Shown in pieces: positions 49,798-60,117 of a DNA stretch of 64,000 bases; positions within the stretch are counted from its first letter, which is position 1, and each line of letters opens with the position of its first letter. Location: the NCBI GenBank assembly GCA_021781815.1, contig JAJXWB010000001.1, forward strand, positions 166,532-230,531, written 5' to 3'. The stretch is from Pseudomonadota bacterium. Its GTDB lineage: Bacteria; Pseudomonadota; Alphaproteobacteria; Rhizobiales; Beijerinckiaceae. The notes beneath the pieces are model-generated. The model saw nothing but the letters and a program-made list of their open reading frames with translations, was not told the origin of the DNA and did no database searches. The translations under genes were made by a program, and so were the position numbers.

Positions 49798-50980
49798 CGG
49801 CCTGCGCCGCCGCGCCGGCCCGATCCTGCTCCGCCATGCCGCGCGCCAGTTTCTGGCCGTAGTTGTGGGTTGGCGTCTCGACGAACCGGTGAATGAGCCA
49901 GGCCGCGCCGAAAACGGCGACCAGCGTCATCGCCAGCGCCGCGGTCGGGCCGACGCCGTGACCGACAAGAATCCGCAGCATCACGTAACCGGCGACGCCA
50001 TGCACGACATACAGCGGATAGGAGATGGCCGCGACAAACCGCAATACCGGATGAGCAGTAAAATAATTCTGCCCCGCCATTGCGATGAGAAATAGCCCCA
50101 GCGCCAGGAGATAGGCCTCCGGATCGATCAGCCCAACCATAAGTTTCAGCCAGCCCTCGCCCAGGAACTGGGTTGCCCAGGCCAACATGAACATGGCGAC
50201 GCAGGCGCCGATCCATGCGCTGGCCGCGCCGCGGCCGATCAGCCCGCGCTGTCGGAAATTCAGGGCGACTCCCGTGAACATGAAGATCACGAACGGCAGA
50301 TAATCAGCCGCGACCTCGAACCGCCTGGCGATCTTTTCGAAGCCGGCAGGCGCATGGGCCACGAACGCGAACGCCGGCAGCCAGACGGCGAACAGGATGA
50401 GGGGAAGGAAGCCGACCCAGCGCCTCCCGCGCCCGATCGCGCCGGCGACGGTCGCGCATAGCAGATAGAAAAACAGCTCGATCTCGAGCGTCCAGGCGAT
50501 GCCGTCGAGCGCCCTCGAATAAAAAATCGCCCGCAACGGCGGAAAATAATGCAAGGCCAGTTCTTTGGCGGTGAACGTCGCAGCGCCGCCGAAAAACGTG
50601 GCGCCGATCACGATTGCGCCCGCGGTGATCGAAAAGCCGACCCAATAGGTCGGATAGATACGAAAGAGACGGCCAGTCAAAAACGCGCGCGCATCGTAGC
50701 GCACCAGAGAAAACGGTATGACGAAGCCGCTGATGACGAAAAACAGCCCGACGCCGAACGGGCCAAGGTTCACGTGTATCAGGTCGAACGCTTTCGTGAA
50801 CCAGGGCCGTTCAAGCGAAAGCGCCGGCAAGCCGGTGAATAGCGCCACAACGGGCTGACCGACCCAGAACATCTGGCCGAGATGCGCGATCACAACGGAA
50901 ACCGCGGCGACGCCACGCAATGAATTGGCGAATTCGATGCGGTCGGACCCTTTGGCGCCCCGGGAGATGTCTGTTTTCAT
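49787..50980 (-). CDS. Acyltransferase-3 (OafA/YrhL-like) membrane protein
   Basis: 397 residues from ATG 50980 (MKTDISRGAKGSDRIEFANSLRGVAAVSVVIAHL); the long upstream open frame runs through rnpB and is not coding. About ten membrane helices. Acyltransferase-3 motifs: ANSLRGVAAVSVVIAHLGQ (conserved R and H), GVGLFFVISGFVIPFSL, AFLTGRLFRIYPTYWVGF and a late HRFVETP. Such proteins O-acylate sugars of LPS, exopolysaccharide or peptidoglycan using acyl-CoA. The substrate cannot be predicted. Confidence 0.87.
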   Translation of the reverse strand: MKTDISRGAKGSDRIEFANSLRGVAAVSVVIAHLGQMFWVGQPVVALFTGLPALSLERPWFTKAFDLIHVNLGPFGVGLFFVISGFVIPFSLVRYDARAFLTGRLFRIYPTYWVGFSITAGAIVIGATFFGGAATFTAKELALHYFPPLRAIFYSRALDGIAWTLEIELFFYLLCATVAGAIGRGRRWVGFLPLILFAVWLPAFAFVAHAPAGFEKIARRFEVAADYLPFVIFMFTGVALNFRQRGLIGRGAASAWIGACVAMFMLAWATQFLGEGWLKLMVGLIDPEAYLLALGLFLIAMAGQNYFTAHPVLRFVAAISYPLYVVHGVAGYVMLRILVGHGVGPTAALAMTLVAVFGAAWLIHRFVETPTHNYGQKLARGMAEQDRAGAAAQAAIS

Positions 50981-51056
50981 AATGCCTTTCCGGCTGCACA
51001 CCCCGATTTTGGAAAGGCGCCAGGGGGAAGCGCCGATCCGTCGTGCTCTAACATAA

Positions 51057-51444
<388 letters not shown>

Positions 51445-51450
51445 ATCAGC

Positions 51451-51479
51451 GGGATAGGCGCAAGACGCGGCAATTGCAA
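51451..51479 (-). promoter_or_regulatory. rnpB promoter
   Basis: -35 TTGCAA (51479-51474) and -10 TATCCC (51456-51451) with a 17-bp spacer. The predicted start 7 bases downstream coincides with the 5' end of helix P1. The same TATCCC -10 occurs in the mra promoter. Confidence 0.65.
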
Positions 51480-51496
51480 GGCCGGCCGCCCAAAAC

Positions 51497-51533
51497 GGCA
51501 AACGGCGGGCCTTTCGACCCGCCGCCGGTTGCC
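51497..51533 (-). terminator. Hairpin terminator after the lytic transglycosylase gene
   Basis: Minus strand: GGCAA..CGGCGGG paired with CCCGCCG..TTGCC (7-bp core plus 5-bp outer stem), followed by GTTTTG. It lies 29 bases after the stop of the transglycosylase gene and just before the rnpB promoter. Confidence 0.6.
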
Positions 51534-51561
51534 TCGAAACGCTGAGCGGTCAGCCGCAGAT

Positions 51562-52158
51562 TCAGTTCCGCGCCATGATCGCCCGCGCCTTTGAGCAGTA
51601 GGCGCGGTTTGCGGCGCTCATGTGGTGAGAGTACGTCCCGGACTGGTAACGCATGACAGTTCCACAGGTATCTCCCCCGGACAGTCGGTAGGCCTGGGCC
51701 AGATAACGCATGCCATAGGCGATATTGGTCTCGGGATTGTAGAGCGCCGTCGCCGACCCGGAAAATCCAACCCCGCGCGCCGTCGCCGGCTTGATCTGCA
51801 TGAGGCCGAGCGCCCCGCCGTTGGCGACCCGGGCGTTGTAGCGGCTCTCGATCCGCACCACCGCATCGGCCAGGGCGAACGGCACCCCATTGGCGGCCGC
51901 ATGCCGCGCGATAATCTCGCGCACGGAGCCGCGCTTGCCCGCGTCAAAGCCCAGCGCCGCGCTCTGCCGGCGACCGCCACGGCCCCCGCGGCCCCTCATG
52001 TGCGGCGGCTCCTCGGTCGGCGCCGCAGCCGCGCCTGTCGACGTCATGCCCTGCATCAGGAAAGGAAAGCGGCCATCTGCATCATCCTGAGCTTGCGCAA
52101 GAGGTGTGAAATATATGCTCGAAGTGATAGCCATCAGGCCGATGATTATTTTTTTCAT
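51562..52158 (-). CDS. Secreted lytic transglycosylase (SLT domain)
   Basis: 198 residues. Signal peptide MKKIIIGLMAITSSIYFTPLAQA, a Gly/Arg-rich spacer (about 50-65), then an SLT domain: VVRIESRYNARVANGGALGLMQIKPATARGVG with catalytic Glu in RIES, NPETNIAYGMRYLAQAY and VMRYQSGTYS. It cleaves the MurNAc-GlcNAc bond in peptidoglycan to give anhydro-muropeptides. The short form without extra domains resembles specialised transglycosylases of secretion, conjugation or flagellar systems, but no such genes are nearby. The N-terminal codons are AT-rich, unlike the neighbouring genes. The divergent partner is a peptidoglycan amidase. Confidence 0.87.
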   Translation of the reverse strand: MKKIIIGLMAITSSIYFTPLAQAQDDADGRFPFLMQGMTSTGAAAAPTEEPPHMRGRGGRGGRRQSAALGFDAGKRGSVREIIARHAAANGVPFALADAVVRIESRYNARVANGGALGLMQIKPATARGVGFSGSATALYNPETNIAYGMRYLAQAYRLSGGDTCGTVMRYQSGTYSHHMSAANRAYCSKARAIMARN

Positions 52159-52382
52159 CAGGTGGATTTTCCTACATTATTTTTGGATAGGAGAAACCTA
52201 TCGTTGATAAATGTGACAAAAAACAGGCAATAGAAATCGGAATGACATACAGAATTAATACACAACTCTGATACAAGCGATGCTTTCCTTTAATATACAT
52301 CCAGACGATCAGATTTTTTACACTATATTAATGATTTTGATCGTACCGCCCACCCTCTCCCCGCTGAGCGATCTCGACGATA

Positions 52383-53162
52383 ATGTGTGAGCCAGACATG
52401 CCTCGAGCCCAGACGCAAATGGACAGGTTTCCACCCGATACGCCGCTGGTCGATTTGGTCCGCCCGTCGCCCAATTCCGGCGACCGGCGCGGCCGGCGAG
52501 CCGACGCCATCGTGCTCCATTATACGGGCATGCCCACAGCCGAGGGCGCGCTCGATCGGCTGTGCGACCAAGCGGCGGAGGTTTCCGCCCATTATTTCGT
52601 GTACGAGGACGGCCGCATCGTCCAGCTCGTGCCGGAGGAGCGACGCGCCTGGCACGCCGGCCGCTCGTGCTGGGCCGGTGAGACGGACATGAATTCAGCC
52701 TCGATCGGCATCGAGATCGCCAATCCCGGTCATGATGGCGGCGCGCCGCCTTTCCCTGCCGCCCAGATCGCGGCGGTGGCGCGCCTGTGCGCCGATATCA
52801 TGCGGCGACGCGCCATCCCTCGCGAGCGCCTGCTCGCCCATTCCGACATTTCACCCGGCCGCAAAATCGACCCGGGCGAAATGTTTCCGTGGCGGGGGCT
52901 GGCCGAGGCGGGCGTCGGCCTCTGGATCGACCCGGCCTCTGACAGACCTGGCCTCATTCTCGCGCGCGGCGCCACCGGCGCGCCGGTCCAGGCCCTTCAG
53001 GCAAGGCTCGCGTTGTTCGGCTACGGACTGAACGCCACGGGCGTCTATGACGCCGCCACCGAGACCGTGGTGGCGGCCTTTCAGCGCCGCTATCGCCCCG
53101 CGCGCATCGACGGCGTTGCGGACCCCGCAACAGCCGCAACGATCGAACGCTATCTGGCGTAG
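52383..53162 (+). CDS. N-acetylmuramoyl-L-alanine amidase, AmiD-like, with PG-binding domain
   Basis: 259 residues. Amidase_2 zinc domain: AIVLHYTGMPTAEGAL (first His ligand), VSAHYFVYEDGRIVQLV, RAWHAGRSCWAG, NSASIGIEIANPG and LLAHSDISPGRKIDPGEMFPW (second His and Asp ligands). The C-terminal PG_binding_1 domain is at about 195-259 (VQALQARLALFGYGLNATGVYD, VVAAFQRRYRP). No signal peptide is seen, so it may be cytosolic, recycling muropeptides as AmpD does, or exported by another route. The start at 52383 is provisional (an ATG at 52398 is also possible). Divergent from the lytic transglycosylase. Confidence 0.88.
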   Translation: MCEPDMPRAQTQMDRFPPDTPLVDLVRPSPNSGDRRGRRADAIVLHYTGMPTAEGALDRLCDQAAEVSAHYFVYEDGRIVQLVPEERRAWHAGRSCWAGETDMNSASIGIEIANPGHDGGAPPFPAAQIAAVARLCADIMRRRAIPRERLLAHSDISPGRKIDPGEMFPWRGLAEAGVGLWIDPASDRPGLILARGATGAPVQALQARLALFGYGLNATGVYDAATETVVAAFQRRYRPARIDGVADPATAATIERYLA

Positions 53163-53182
53163 GCGCGCGGCGCCCGACGGCC

Positions 53183-54091
53183 TCATCCCGCCGCCTGTAT
53201 CGGCGTTGCAATCCCCTCCTGCTCGCAGGAATTGGCGACGTCCTTGACTGTGGCGCGCTGCACGTCGCGTTTCCAGCGCAGATCGTCGAACGCCGCGCCG
53301 CGATGCAGCGTCTGTCGATTGTCCCATATCACCAGGTCGTTCGTCCGCCAGCGATGCGTGTAAACGAAGGCGCGCTGCGTCGCGTGCGCCATGAGACTTT
53401 CGATCAGCTCGCGCCCTTCATCGTCCGCCAGGCCGAACACGCGGCCGGCATGCGAAGCGAGATAAAGACATTTGCGCCCGGTTTGCGGAATCGTGCGCAC
53501 CATCGCCTGCGGCGCCGGCGGCATTGCCGCGCGCTCCTCCGCCGAAAAATCCGTGAACCCGAGCTTCGCCCGAGACGTGAAGATCGAGTGTTCCGCCACG
53601 AGGCCGTTTATCCGGCGTTTCGTCGCTTCCGGCAGCGCATCGTATGCCGCGCGCATGTCGACAAATTCCGTGTGGCCGCCGACTGGCGGGATCGAACGCG
53701 CATAGAGCGCCGAGGCATAGGCCGGCACATATTTGAATGTCGAATCCGAATGCCAAAGGCGGTTGCCGAGACTGAACATGCGCTGGCGCGATGTCTCGCT
53801 CCACACTTCGTTCTTTTCGTTCAGATTGGAGACATCGGCCAGTTCCTCGTCCACGCGCAATTTCGCGTCGGCGCGATGCTTGGCGATCGTCGTTTCCAGC
53901 GGTCCGAAATGCCGCGCAAAGTCGAGATGCTGTTCGGTCGACAGCCTCTGGTCCGGAAAGACCAGAACCGCATACGTGTCGAACGCGGCGCGGATGGTGT
54001 CGAGGTCGGGCGCGGGCAACGGCTGTGAAAGGTCGATGTCGCCGACCTCCGCCGCGAATTTTTCGGTAATCGGCCAGATTGCTGCGCTCAT
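53183..54091 (-). CDS. TauD/TfdA-family 2-oxoglutarate-dependent dioxygenase
   Basis: 302 residues from ATG 54091 (MSAAIWPITEKFAAEVGDIDL). Jelly-roll dioxygenase with the Fe(II) H-x-D pair in NRLWHSDSTFKYVP, the distal His in RQTLHRGAAFD, and the 2-oxoglutarate-binding Arg in WKRDVQRATV. The family includes TauD (taurine) and TfdA (2,4-D). AVLVFPDQRLSTEQHLDFARHFGPLE is the family's N-terminal block. The substrate is unknown; no sulfonate transporter genes are nearby. It converges with amiD (20-base gap) and diverges from the SDR. Confidence 0.85.
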   Translation of the reverse strand: MSAAIWPITEKFAAEVGDIDLSQPLPAPDLDTIRAAFDTYAVLVFPDQRLSTEQHLDFARHFGPLETTIAKHRADAKLRVDEELADVSNLNEKNEVWSETSRQRMFSLGNRLWHSDSTFKYVPAYASALYARSIPPVGGHTEFVDMRAAYDALPEATKRRINGLVAEHSIFTSRAKLGFTDFSAEERAAMPPAPQAMVRTIPQTGRKCLYLASHAGRVFGLADDEGRELIESLMAHATQRAFVYTHRWRTNDLVIWDNRQTLHRGAAFDDLRWKRDVQRATVKDVANSCEQEGIATPIQAAG

Positions 54092-54238
54092 GGTTTCCTC
54101 CGCCGCGGCGCGCGTCTTGGCTTGGGTCGCCTGCGCCCTGTCGCTCAAGCATCGCCGGACGCGCAGCGGCGTCAAGCGTCGCCCTTGCCATCGGCGCGGA
54201 TTTGACGACAGGATTGGCATGAAATCCGGAGTCCGATC

Positions 54239-55096
54239 ATGAAACGATCCGTCCTCGTGACTGGCGCCTCAACCGGCATCGGCTTCGCCACTGTGCAAAC
54301 GTTGACGTCGGCGGGCTACCACGTTTTTGGCGGCGTGCGTCGCATGGTCGACGCCGAACGCCTGAGCGGCGAGATCGGAGAGGAAGTGACGCCGCTGCTG
54401 CTCGACGTGACGGACCAGGAAGCGATCGCCGACGCAGCGAGGGACATTTCGGAACGCCTGGGAACAAGGACGCTCGCGGGGCTCGTCAATAATGCCGGCA
54501 TCGCGACAGCCGGCCCCTTGCTGCACCAGCCGCTCAACGAGATCCGCCGCCAGATGGAAGTCAACGTCCTCGCGCAGGTCGCCGTCATTCAGGCCTTCGC
54601 GCCGTTGCTAGGCGCCGACAGGTCGCGGCAGGGCGGACCGGGCCGCATCGTCAACATCTCGTCCATCGCCGGGCGGATCGCAGCGCCCTTTGTTGGCGCT
54701 TATGCGGCCTCGAAACACGCTTTCGAGGCGCTGTCCGATGCGTTGCGGCGCGAACTGATGATTTACGGAATCGATGTCGTCATCATAGAACCTGGCGCGG
54801 TCGCGACGCCGATCTGGGACAAGGCCGAGGCCGCCGACTTCGTGCAATATTTCAGGAGCGACTATCGCGAGCAGGTGACAAGGCTGCGCGCCCTCGCACT
54901 GAAGCAGGGCCGCGCCGGTTATCCGCCGGACCGCATCGCCGCCAGCGTTCTGGGCGCGTTGACCGCCGCGCGACCTCCGACACGCATCCCCATCATCAAG
55001 GGCGCGCTGACGAACTGGATAATTCCCCGTATGCTGCCCGATCGCATTCTCGATCGCGTGGTCGCAAAGATGATGGGACTGAAACGGTTGGGATAG
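54239..55096 (+). CDS. Short-chain dehydrogenase/reductase
   Basis: 285 residues, classical SDR. Cofactor loop VTGASTGIGFATVQ (TGxxxGIG), LVNNAGIATAGP, and the catalytic triad Ser-Tyr-Lys in IVNISSIAGRIAAPFVGAYAASKHAFEALSDAL. FGGVRR after beta-2 (basic residues) suggests NADP(H). The PGAVATPIWDKAE block and C-terminal length resemble retinol-dehydrogenase-like (17-beta-HSD type) SDRs. Specific substrate unknown. Transcribed alone, opposite to the TauD gene. Confidence 0.87.
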   Translation: MKRSVLVTGASTGIGFATVQTLTSAGYHVFGGVRRMVDAERLSGEIGEEVTPLLLDVTDQEAIADAARDISERLGTRTLAGLVNNAGIATAGPLLHQPLNEIRRQMEVNVLAQVAVIQAFAPLLGADRSRQGGPGRIVNISSIAGRIAAPFVGAYAASKHAFEALSDALRRELMIYGIDVVIIEPGAVATPIWDKAEAADFVQYFRSDYREQVTRLRALALKQGRAGYPPDRIAASVLGALTAARPPTRIPIIKGALTNWIIPRMLPDRILDRVVAKMMGLKRLG

Positions 55097-55197
55097 CCGC
55101 CACTCCCGACGCCTGCGCGGCGAGCGATCGGGACTCCAGGCGCCGCCGCCATCGAGTGGGGAATCGGGAGCGCTGTTTGCGCGGCGACGACGGGCCC

Positions 55198-58100
55198 TTA
55201 TTCCGCAGCCTGTACGTAGCGCGCCGGATCGTAGTTCAGGATCGGCGAGAGCCAGCGCTCGACGTCAGCAATCTCCATACCCTTGCGCGCTGCATAGTCC
55301 TCGACCTGGTCGCGCTCCACCTTGGCCACGCCGAAATAATGCGCGTCCGGATGCGAGAAATATAATCCGCACACAGACGAGCCCGGCCACATCGCGAAGC
55401 TCTCCGTCAGCCGTACGCCGGTACGCCGCTCGGCTTGCAATAGCTCGAACAGGACCGCCTTTTCGGTATGATCGGGTTGCGCGGGATAGCCGGGCGCCGG
55501 GCGGATACCGCGATAGGCCTCGCTCAGCAATTGGTCCGGCGCGAATCGCTCGTTCGGCGCATAGGCCCAGAATTCCTCGCGCACGCGCTGGTGCATCCGT
55601 TCGGCGAAAGCCTCAGCGAAACGATCCGCCAGCGCCTTCACCATGATCGAACGGTAATCGTCATTGGCGCGCGAAAATCGCGCGGCGATTTTCTCTTCCT
55701 CAATGCCCGCGGTCACGACGAAACCGCCGATATAGTCAGGCTGTGCGCCGTGCGGCGCGACGAAATCGGCGAGCGCGAGATTCGGTCGTCCGTCGCGGCG
55801 CGTGAGTTGCTGGCGCAGCGTGTGCAGCGTCGCGATCCTTTCTCCGCGAGACTCGCCGGAATAAATCGCGATGTCGTCGCCGATGGAATTGGCAGGCCAG
55901 AAGCCAATGACGGCGCGCGGGTTGAACCAGCGCTCGTCCACGATCTGCTTGATCATCGCCTGCGCATCGGCAAACAGGTTGCGCGCAGCCTCGCCCTGCT
56001 TCTCGTCCTGCAGGATTGTGGGATAGCGGCCCTTCAATTCCCAGGTCTGGAAGAAGGGCGTCCAGTCGATGTAGCGCGCGAGTTCGCCCAGGTCGTAGGA
56101 TGAAAACACGCGCGTCCCGGTGAACGTCGGCCTGGGCGGCGCATAATCCACCCAGTCCGTCTTCAGCGCATTCGCGCGCGCCCTGGCGAGCGGTAGACGC
56201 TGCTTGTCCGCCTCGGCACGCCGATGCGCCTCGGCCACCCGCGCATATTCGGCGCGCACCTGCTCCACATAAGGCCCGCTCGCCTCCTTCGAAATCAGCG
56301 CCTGCGCCACGCCGACGGCCCGACTCGCGTCCGTCACGTAGACAGCCTGCCCGCGATGGTAGTTCGGATGAATTTTGACGGCCGTATGCACGCGGCTCGT
56401 GGTAGCGCCGCCGATCATAAGCGGCAAATCGAGTCCTTCCCGCTCCATTTCGCTTGCGACGAAACACATCTCGTCGAGCGAGGGCGTTATCAGACCGGAC
56501 AGCCCGATCGCATCGACCTGTTCTGCTCTCGCAACTTCCAGAATCTTCTGCGCCGGAACCATGACGCCGAGATCGATAATCTCGAAATTGTTGCAGGCGA
56601 GCACGACGCCGACGATGTTCTTGCCGATATCGTGCACGTCGCCTTTCACTGTCGCCATCAATATTTTGCCGGCGGACGAGCGATGATCCTTCTCCAGCTC
56701 CATGAACGGCATCAGCCAGGCGACCGCCTGTTTCATCACGCGCGCGGATTTCACGACCTGCGGCAGGAACATCTTGCCGGCGCCGAACAGGTCTCCAACC
56801 ACGTTCATGCCGGCCATCAACGGTCCCTCGATCACGTCGAGCGGACGTTGCGCTGCGAGCCGCGCTTCCTCCACGTCGGCCTCGATATAGTCGGTGATGC
56901 CGTTGACCAGCGCATGTTCAAGCCGTCTGTCGACTGTCGCCTGCCGCCAGCTCTCGTCCTTGACCTGCGCCTGCCCCTTCTGGTGGCGGTATCTTTCGGC
57001 GACTTTCAGCAGACGCTCGGTTCCGTCCTTGCGCCGGTTGAGCACGACGTCCTCGCAGGCCTCGCGCAGCTCCGGATCGATCTTCTCGTAGACCGCGAGT
57101 TGCCCGGCGTTGACGATGCCCATGTCCATGCCCGCGGAAATCGCGTGATAGAGAAACACCGAATGCATCGCCTCGCGCACAGGCTCGTTGCCACGAAACG
57201 AGAACGAAAGGTTCGACACGCCGCCGGAAATATGCGCCAGCGGCATTTTCGCGCGAATCTCGCGTGTCGCCTCGATGAAATCGACGCCGTAATTGTCGTG
57301 TTCCTCGATGCCGGTCGCAACGGCGAAAATATTTGGATCGAAAATGATGTCCTGCGGCGGCAAGCCGACTTCCTCCGTAAGTATCCTGTACGCGCGCGAA
57401 CAGATCTCGATCTTGCGTTCTTTCGTGTCAGCCTGCCCCTGCTCGTCGAAAGCCATGACGACGACGGCGGCCCCGTGCCGCTTGACGATTTGCGCGTGCG
57501 CCATGAAGGCGTCGACGCCCTCCTTCATCGAGATCGAATTGACGACGGCCTTGCCTTGCAGACATTTCAGGCCGGCCTCGATCACCTCGAATTTCGAGGA
57601 ATCGACCATGACCGGAACGCGCGCAATGTCCGGCTCGGCGGCGACGAGATTCAGGAACTCGACCATCGCCTTCTTCGAGTCGAGCAGGCCCTCGTCCATG
57701 TTGACGTCGATGATCTGCGCGCCATTGATCACCTGGTCGCGCGCCACATCAAGCGCGGCGGCGTAATCGCCAGCCGTGACCAGCTTGCGGAATTTCGCCG
57801 AACCCGTGACGTTGGTGCGCTCGCCGACGTTGACGAAACGAATGTCGGGCGTGAGCGTGAACGGTTCGAGGCCGGACAGCCGCAGATGGGGCGCAATGGC
57901 GGGTATTGCGCGCGGCGCGAGCCCGGCCACTGCCTGCGCGATCGCGGCGATGTGGTCCGGCGTCGTGCCGCAGCAACCGCCGACGATGTTGACGAGGCCG
58001 CTCGTCGCGAATTCGCGGATGAGGGAGGCCATGTATTCGGGACTCTCGTCGTAGAGGCCGAATTCATTGGGCAGGCCGGCGTTCGGATAGGCGCATACGA

Positions 58101-58899
58101 GCGTATCCGCCACGCGCGAAATATCGGCGAGGTGCGCGCGCATCTCGCGGGCGCCGAGCGCGCAATTGAGCCCGACCGAGAGCGGGCGCGCATGAGACAC
58201 GGAATTCCAGAAGGCTTCCGGCGTCTGGCCCGAGAGCGTGCGGCCGGAAAGATCAGTGATCGTACCTGAGATCATGATCGGCAGGCGCCTACCCATCTCC
58301 GCGAACGCTTCCTCGATCGCATAAATCGCCGCCTTGGCGTTGAGCGTGTCGAAAATCGTCTCGACCAGCAGGATATCGGCGCCGCCTTCGATAAGCCCGA
58401 GCGCGGCTTCTCTATACGCCTCGCGCAATTCGTCGAACGACGTCGCGCGCAAACCGGGATTGTTTACGTCCGGCGAGATGGACGCGGTGCGGTTGGTCGG
58501 CCCCATCGCGCCTGCTACGAAGCGCGGCCGCCCGTCGATCGCCTCGGCCGCCCGCGCTGCCTCGCACGCGAGCCGCGTGCCCTCACGATTGAGTTCTCGC
58601 GCAAAATTTTCGAGGCCGTAGTCGGCCTGCGCGATCGTCGTCGACGAAAACGTGTTTGTCGCGCAGATGTCCGCGCCCGCATTGAAATAGGCGAGATGAA
58701 TGTCGCGCACGGCGTCGGGTTTCGTCAGGATCAGCAGGTCGTTGTTCCCACGCAGATCGTGCGTCCAGTCCTTGAACCGCTCTCCGCGAAAGTCCCTTTC
58801 CTCCAGCTTGAGCTGCTGGATCATCGTGCCCATTGCGCCGTCGAGGACGAGGATTTTTTCGCGCGCCAGCGCAGAAAGATTCGTCAGGTTGGAAGTCAT
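55198..58899 (-). CDS. metH: Cobalamin-dependent methionine synthase
   Basis: 1233 residues, full-length four-module enzyme. Homocysteine/zinc domain: [24 protein letters not shown] and [13 protein letters not shown] (three Cys zinc ligands). Pterin domain: [40 protein letters not shown]. Cobalamin domain: cap [20 protein letters not shown] and the B12 His in [20 protein letters not shown] (DxHxxG). C-terminal AdoMet reactivation domain: [15 protein letters not shown] near the end. It makes methionine from homocysteine and 5-methyl-THF supplied by MetF, three genes up in the same operon. The start overlaps the ABM-like gene by 4 bases. Confidence 0.98.
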   Translation of the reverse strand: MTSNLTNLSALAREKILVLDGAMGTMIQQLKLEERDFRGERFKDWTHDLRGNNDLLILTKPDAVRDIHLAYFNAGADICATNTFSSTTIAQADYGLENFARELNREGTRLACEAARAAEAIDGRPRFVAGAMGPTNRTASISPDVNNPGLRATSFDELREAYREAALGLIEGGADILLVETIFDTLNAKAAIYAIEEAFAEMGRRLPIMISGTITDLSGRTLSGQTPEAFWNSVSHARPLSVGLNCALGAREMRAHLADISRVADTLVCAYPNAGLPNEFGLYDESPEYMASLIREFATSGLVNIVGGCCGTTPDHIAAIAQAVAGLAPRAIPAIAPHLRLSGLEPFTLTPDIRFVNVGERTNVTGSAKFRKLVTAGDYAAALDVARDQVINGAQIIDVNMDEGLLDSKKAMVEFLNLVAAEPDIARVPVMVDSSKFEVIEAGLKCLQGKAVVNSISMKEGVDAFMAHAQIVKRHGAAVVVMAFDEQGQADTKERKIEICSRAYRILTEEVGLPPQDIIFDPNIFAVATGIEEHDNYGVDFIEATREIRAKMPLAHISGGVSNLSFSFRGNEPVREAMHSVFLYHAISAGMDMGIVNAGQLAVYEKIDPELREACEDVVLNRRKDGTERLLKVAERYRHQKGQAQVKDESWRQATVDRRLEHALVNGITDYIEADVEEARLAAQRPLDVIEGPLMAGMNVVGDLFGAGKMFLPQVVKSARVMKQAVAWLMPFMELEKDHRSSAGKILMATVKGDVHDIGKNIVGVVLACNNFEIIDLGVMVPAQKILEVARAEQVDAIGLSGLITPSLDEMCFVASEMEREGLDLPLMIGGATTSRVHTAVKIHPNYHRGQAVYVTDASRAVGVAQALISKEASGPYVEQVRAEYARVAEAHRRAEADKQRLPLARARANALKTDWVDYAPPRPTFTGTRVFSSYDLGELARYIDWTPFFQTWELKGRYPTILQDEKQGEAARNLFADAQAMIKQIVDERWFNPRAVIGFWPANSIGDDIAIYSGESRGERIATLHTLRQQLTRRDGRPNLALADFVAPHGAQPDYIGGFVVTAGIEEEKIAARFSRANDDYRSIMVKALADRFAEAFAERMHQRVREEFWAYAPNERFAPDQLLSEAYRGIRPAPGYPAQPDHTEKAVLFELLQAERRTGVRLTESFAMWPGSSVCGLYFSHPDAHYFGVAKVERDQVEDYAARKGMEIADVERWLSPILNYDPARYVQAAE

Positions 58900-59216
58900 C
58901 GATCAGTCTCGCTCGTGCCGAGCACAAAGGAGCGCCCGTAAAAAATGTGAAAATCAGGTTCGACGATTTCAGCGAAGGCGGCGGCAATCGGCGTGGCGCG
59001 GAAAGCTCGATTGGCGTCGTCGGCGCTTGCGCGATCGCGCCACAGCATCGTGTCGCACCAACCTTCGTCGCTCTCGAACAGCTCGTAGCGTATGAATCCG
59101 TCCCGCTGTCGCAACCAGTCCTTGAACTGGCGGCTCATGGTGAGGAACCGCGCACGCAGGGAGGCATCGCGCAGGCGCGAGGCGGCAATAAGCACTGTAT
59201 TCGCTCGGTCTCTCAT
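58896..59216 (-). CDS. ABM-like small protein embedded between metF and metH
   Basis: 106 residues, no signal peptide. The pattern [63 protein letters not shown] resembles a dimeric alpha/beta-barrel (antibiotic-biosynthesis-monooxygenase) fold: [10 protein letters not shown] strand, then [14 protein letters not shown] helix. I recognise the fold type, not a function. The ATG follows the metF TAA directly, and its own stop overlaps the metH ATG, so it is expressed stoichiometrically with the methionine-cycle enzymes. It could handle an intermediate, a reactive by-product or cofactor repair for MetH; this is speculation from position. Confidence 0.72.
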   Translation of the reverse strand: MRDRANTVLIAASRLRDASLRARFLTMSRQFKDWLRQRDGFIRYELFESDEGWCDTMLWRDRASADDANRAFRATPIAAAFAEIVEPDFHIFYGRSFVLGTSETDR

Positions 59217-60116
59217 TTACAGCCCGACGGGAACCTTGCCGCGCACGCCCAGCAGGTGGCACGTCGCATAGACGAGATCGGCGCGGTTCATCGTGTAGAA
59301 ATGGAAATCCGTGACGCCGCGATCCATCAGATCGAGCGCCTGTTCGGCGGCGACCGCGGCCGCGATCAGCCGGCGCGTCGCAGGATCGTCGTCCAGCCCC
59401 TCGAAGCGGTCGGCCAGCCATTGCGGCACGCTCGCCCCTGTCTTGCGCGCAAAGCCCGCCGTCTGCTTGAAATTTTGCACAGCGACAAGACCCGGCAGGA
59501 TCGGAATCGTGACGCCCGCCTTCCGCACGCGATCGAGATAGCGAAAATAGATGTCGTTCTCGAAGAAGAACTGCGTGATCGCGCGCGTCGCGCCGGCGTC
59601 GATCTTGGCCTTGAGCGCGTCGATGTCCTGGTCGAACGAAGCGCTCTCCGGATGCTTCTCCGGATAGGCCGACACCGACACCTCGAAATCGCCGATCTCC
59701 TTCACGCCGCGCACCAGATCGGTCGAGGTCGCGTAGCCGCCGGGATGCGCCGCGTATTGCGTGCCGATACCGCCGGTCGGATCGCCGCGCAGCGCCACGA
59801 TGTGGCGCACCCCCGCCGCCCAATAGGCGCGCACGACATCGTCGATTTCCTCGCGCGTGGCGGCGACGCAGGTCAGATGCGCCGCGGGCTTCACGTCGGT
59901 CTCGCGCACGATGCGCGCCACCGTCGCATGCGTGCGCTCGCGTGTGGAGCCGCCGGCGCCGTAGGTGACGGAGACGAAGGTCGGATCGAGCGGCGCAAGG
60001 CGTTCGATCGCCTCCCACAGCGAACGTTCCATGTCCGCCGTCTTCGGCGGAAAGAATTCGAATGAGACGCCGACCCGACGACGCTGGCTGCGGCTGAGGC
60101 GCGATGTGTCATGCAT
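59217..60116 (-). CDS. metF: 5,10-methylenetetrahydrofolate reductase
   Basis: 299 residues from ATG 60116 (MHDTSRLSRSQRRRVGVSFEFFPPKTADME). TIM-barrel flavoprotein with VSFEFFPPK (catalytic Glu), FVSVTYGAGGSTRERTHATV, HLTCVAATREEIDD, IVALRGDPTGG and the C-terminal DFHFYTMNRADLVYATCHLLG. It reduces methylene-THF to methyl-THF, the methyl donor for MetH. The start lies one base after the stop of the SahR-like regulator, and the stop is immediately followed by the ABM-like gene. Confidence 0.96.
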   Translation of the reverse strand: MHDTSRLSRSQRRRVGVSFEFFPPKTADMERSLWEAIERLAPLDPTFVSVTYGAGGSTRERTHATVARIVRETDVKPAAHLTCVAATREEIDDVVRAYWAAGVRHIVALRGDPTGGIGTQYAAHPGGYATSTDLVRGVKEIGDFEVSVSAYPEKHPESASFDQDIDALKAKIDAGATRAITQFFFENDIYFRYLDRVRKAGVTIPILPGLVAVQNFKQTAGFARKTGASVPQWLADRFEGLDDDPATRRLIAAAVAAEQALDLMDRGVTDFHFYTMNRADLVYATCHLLGVRGKVPVGL

Positions 60117-60117
60117 T

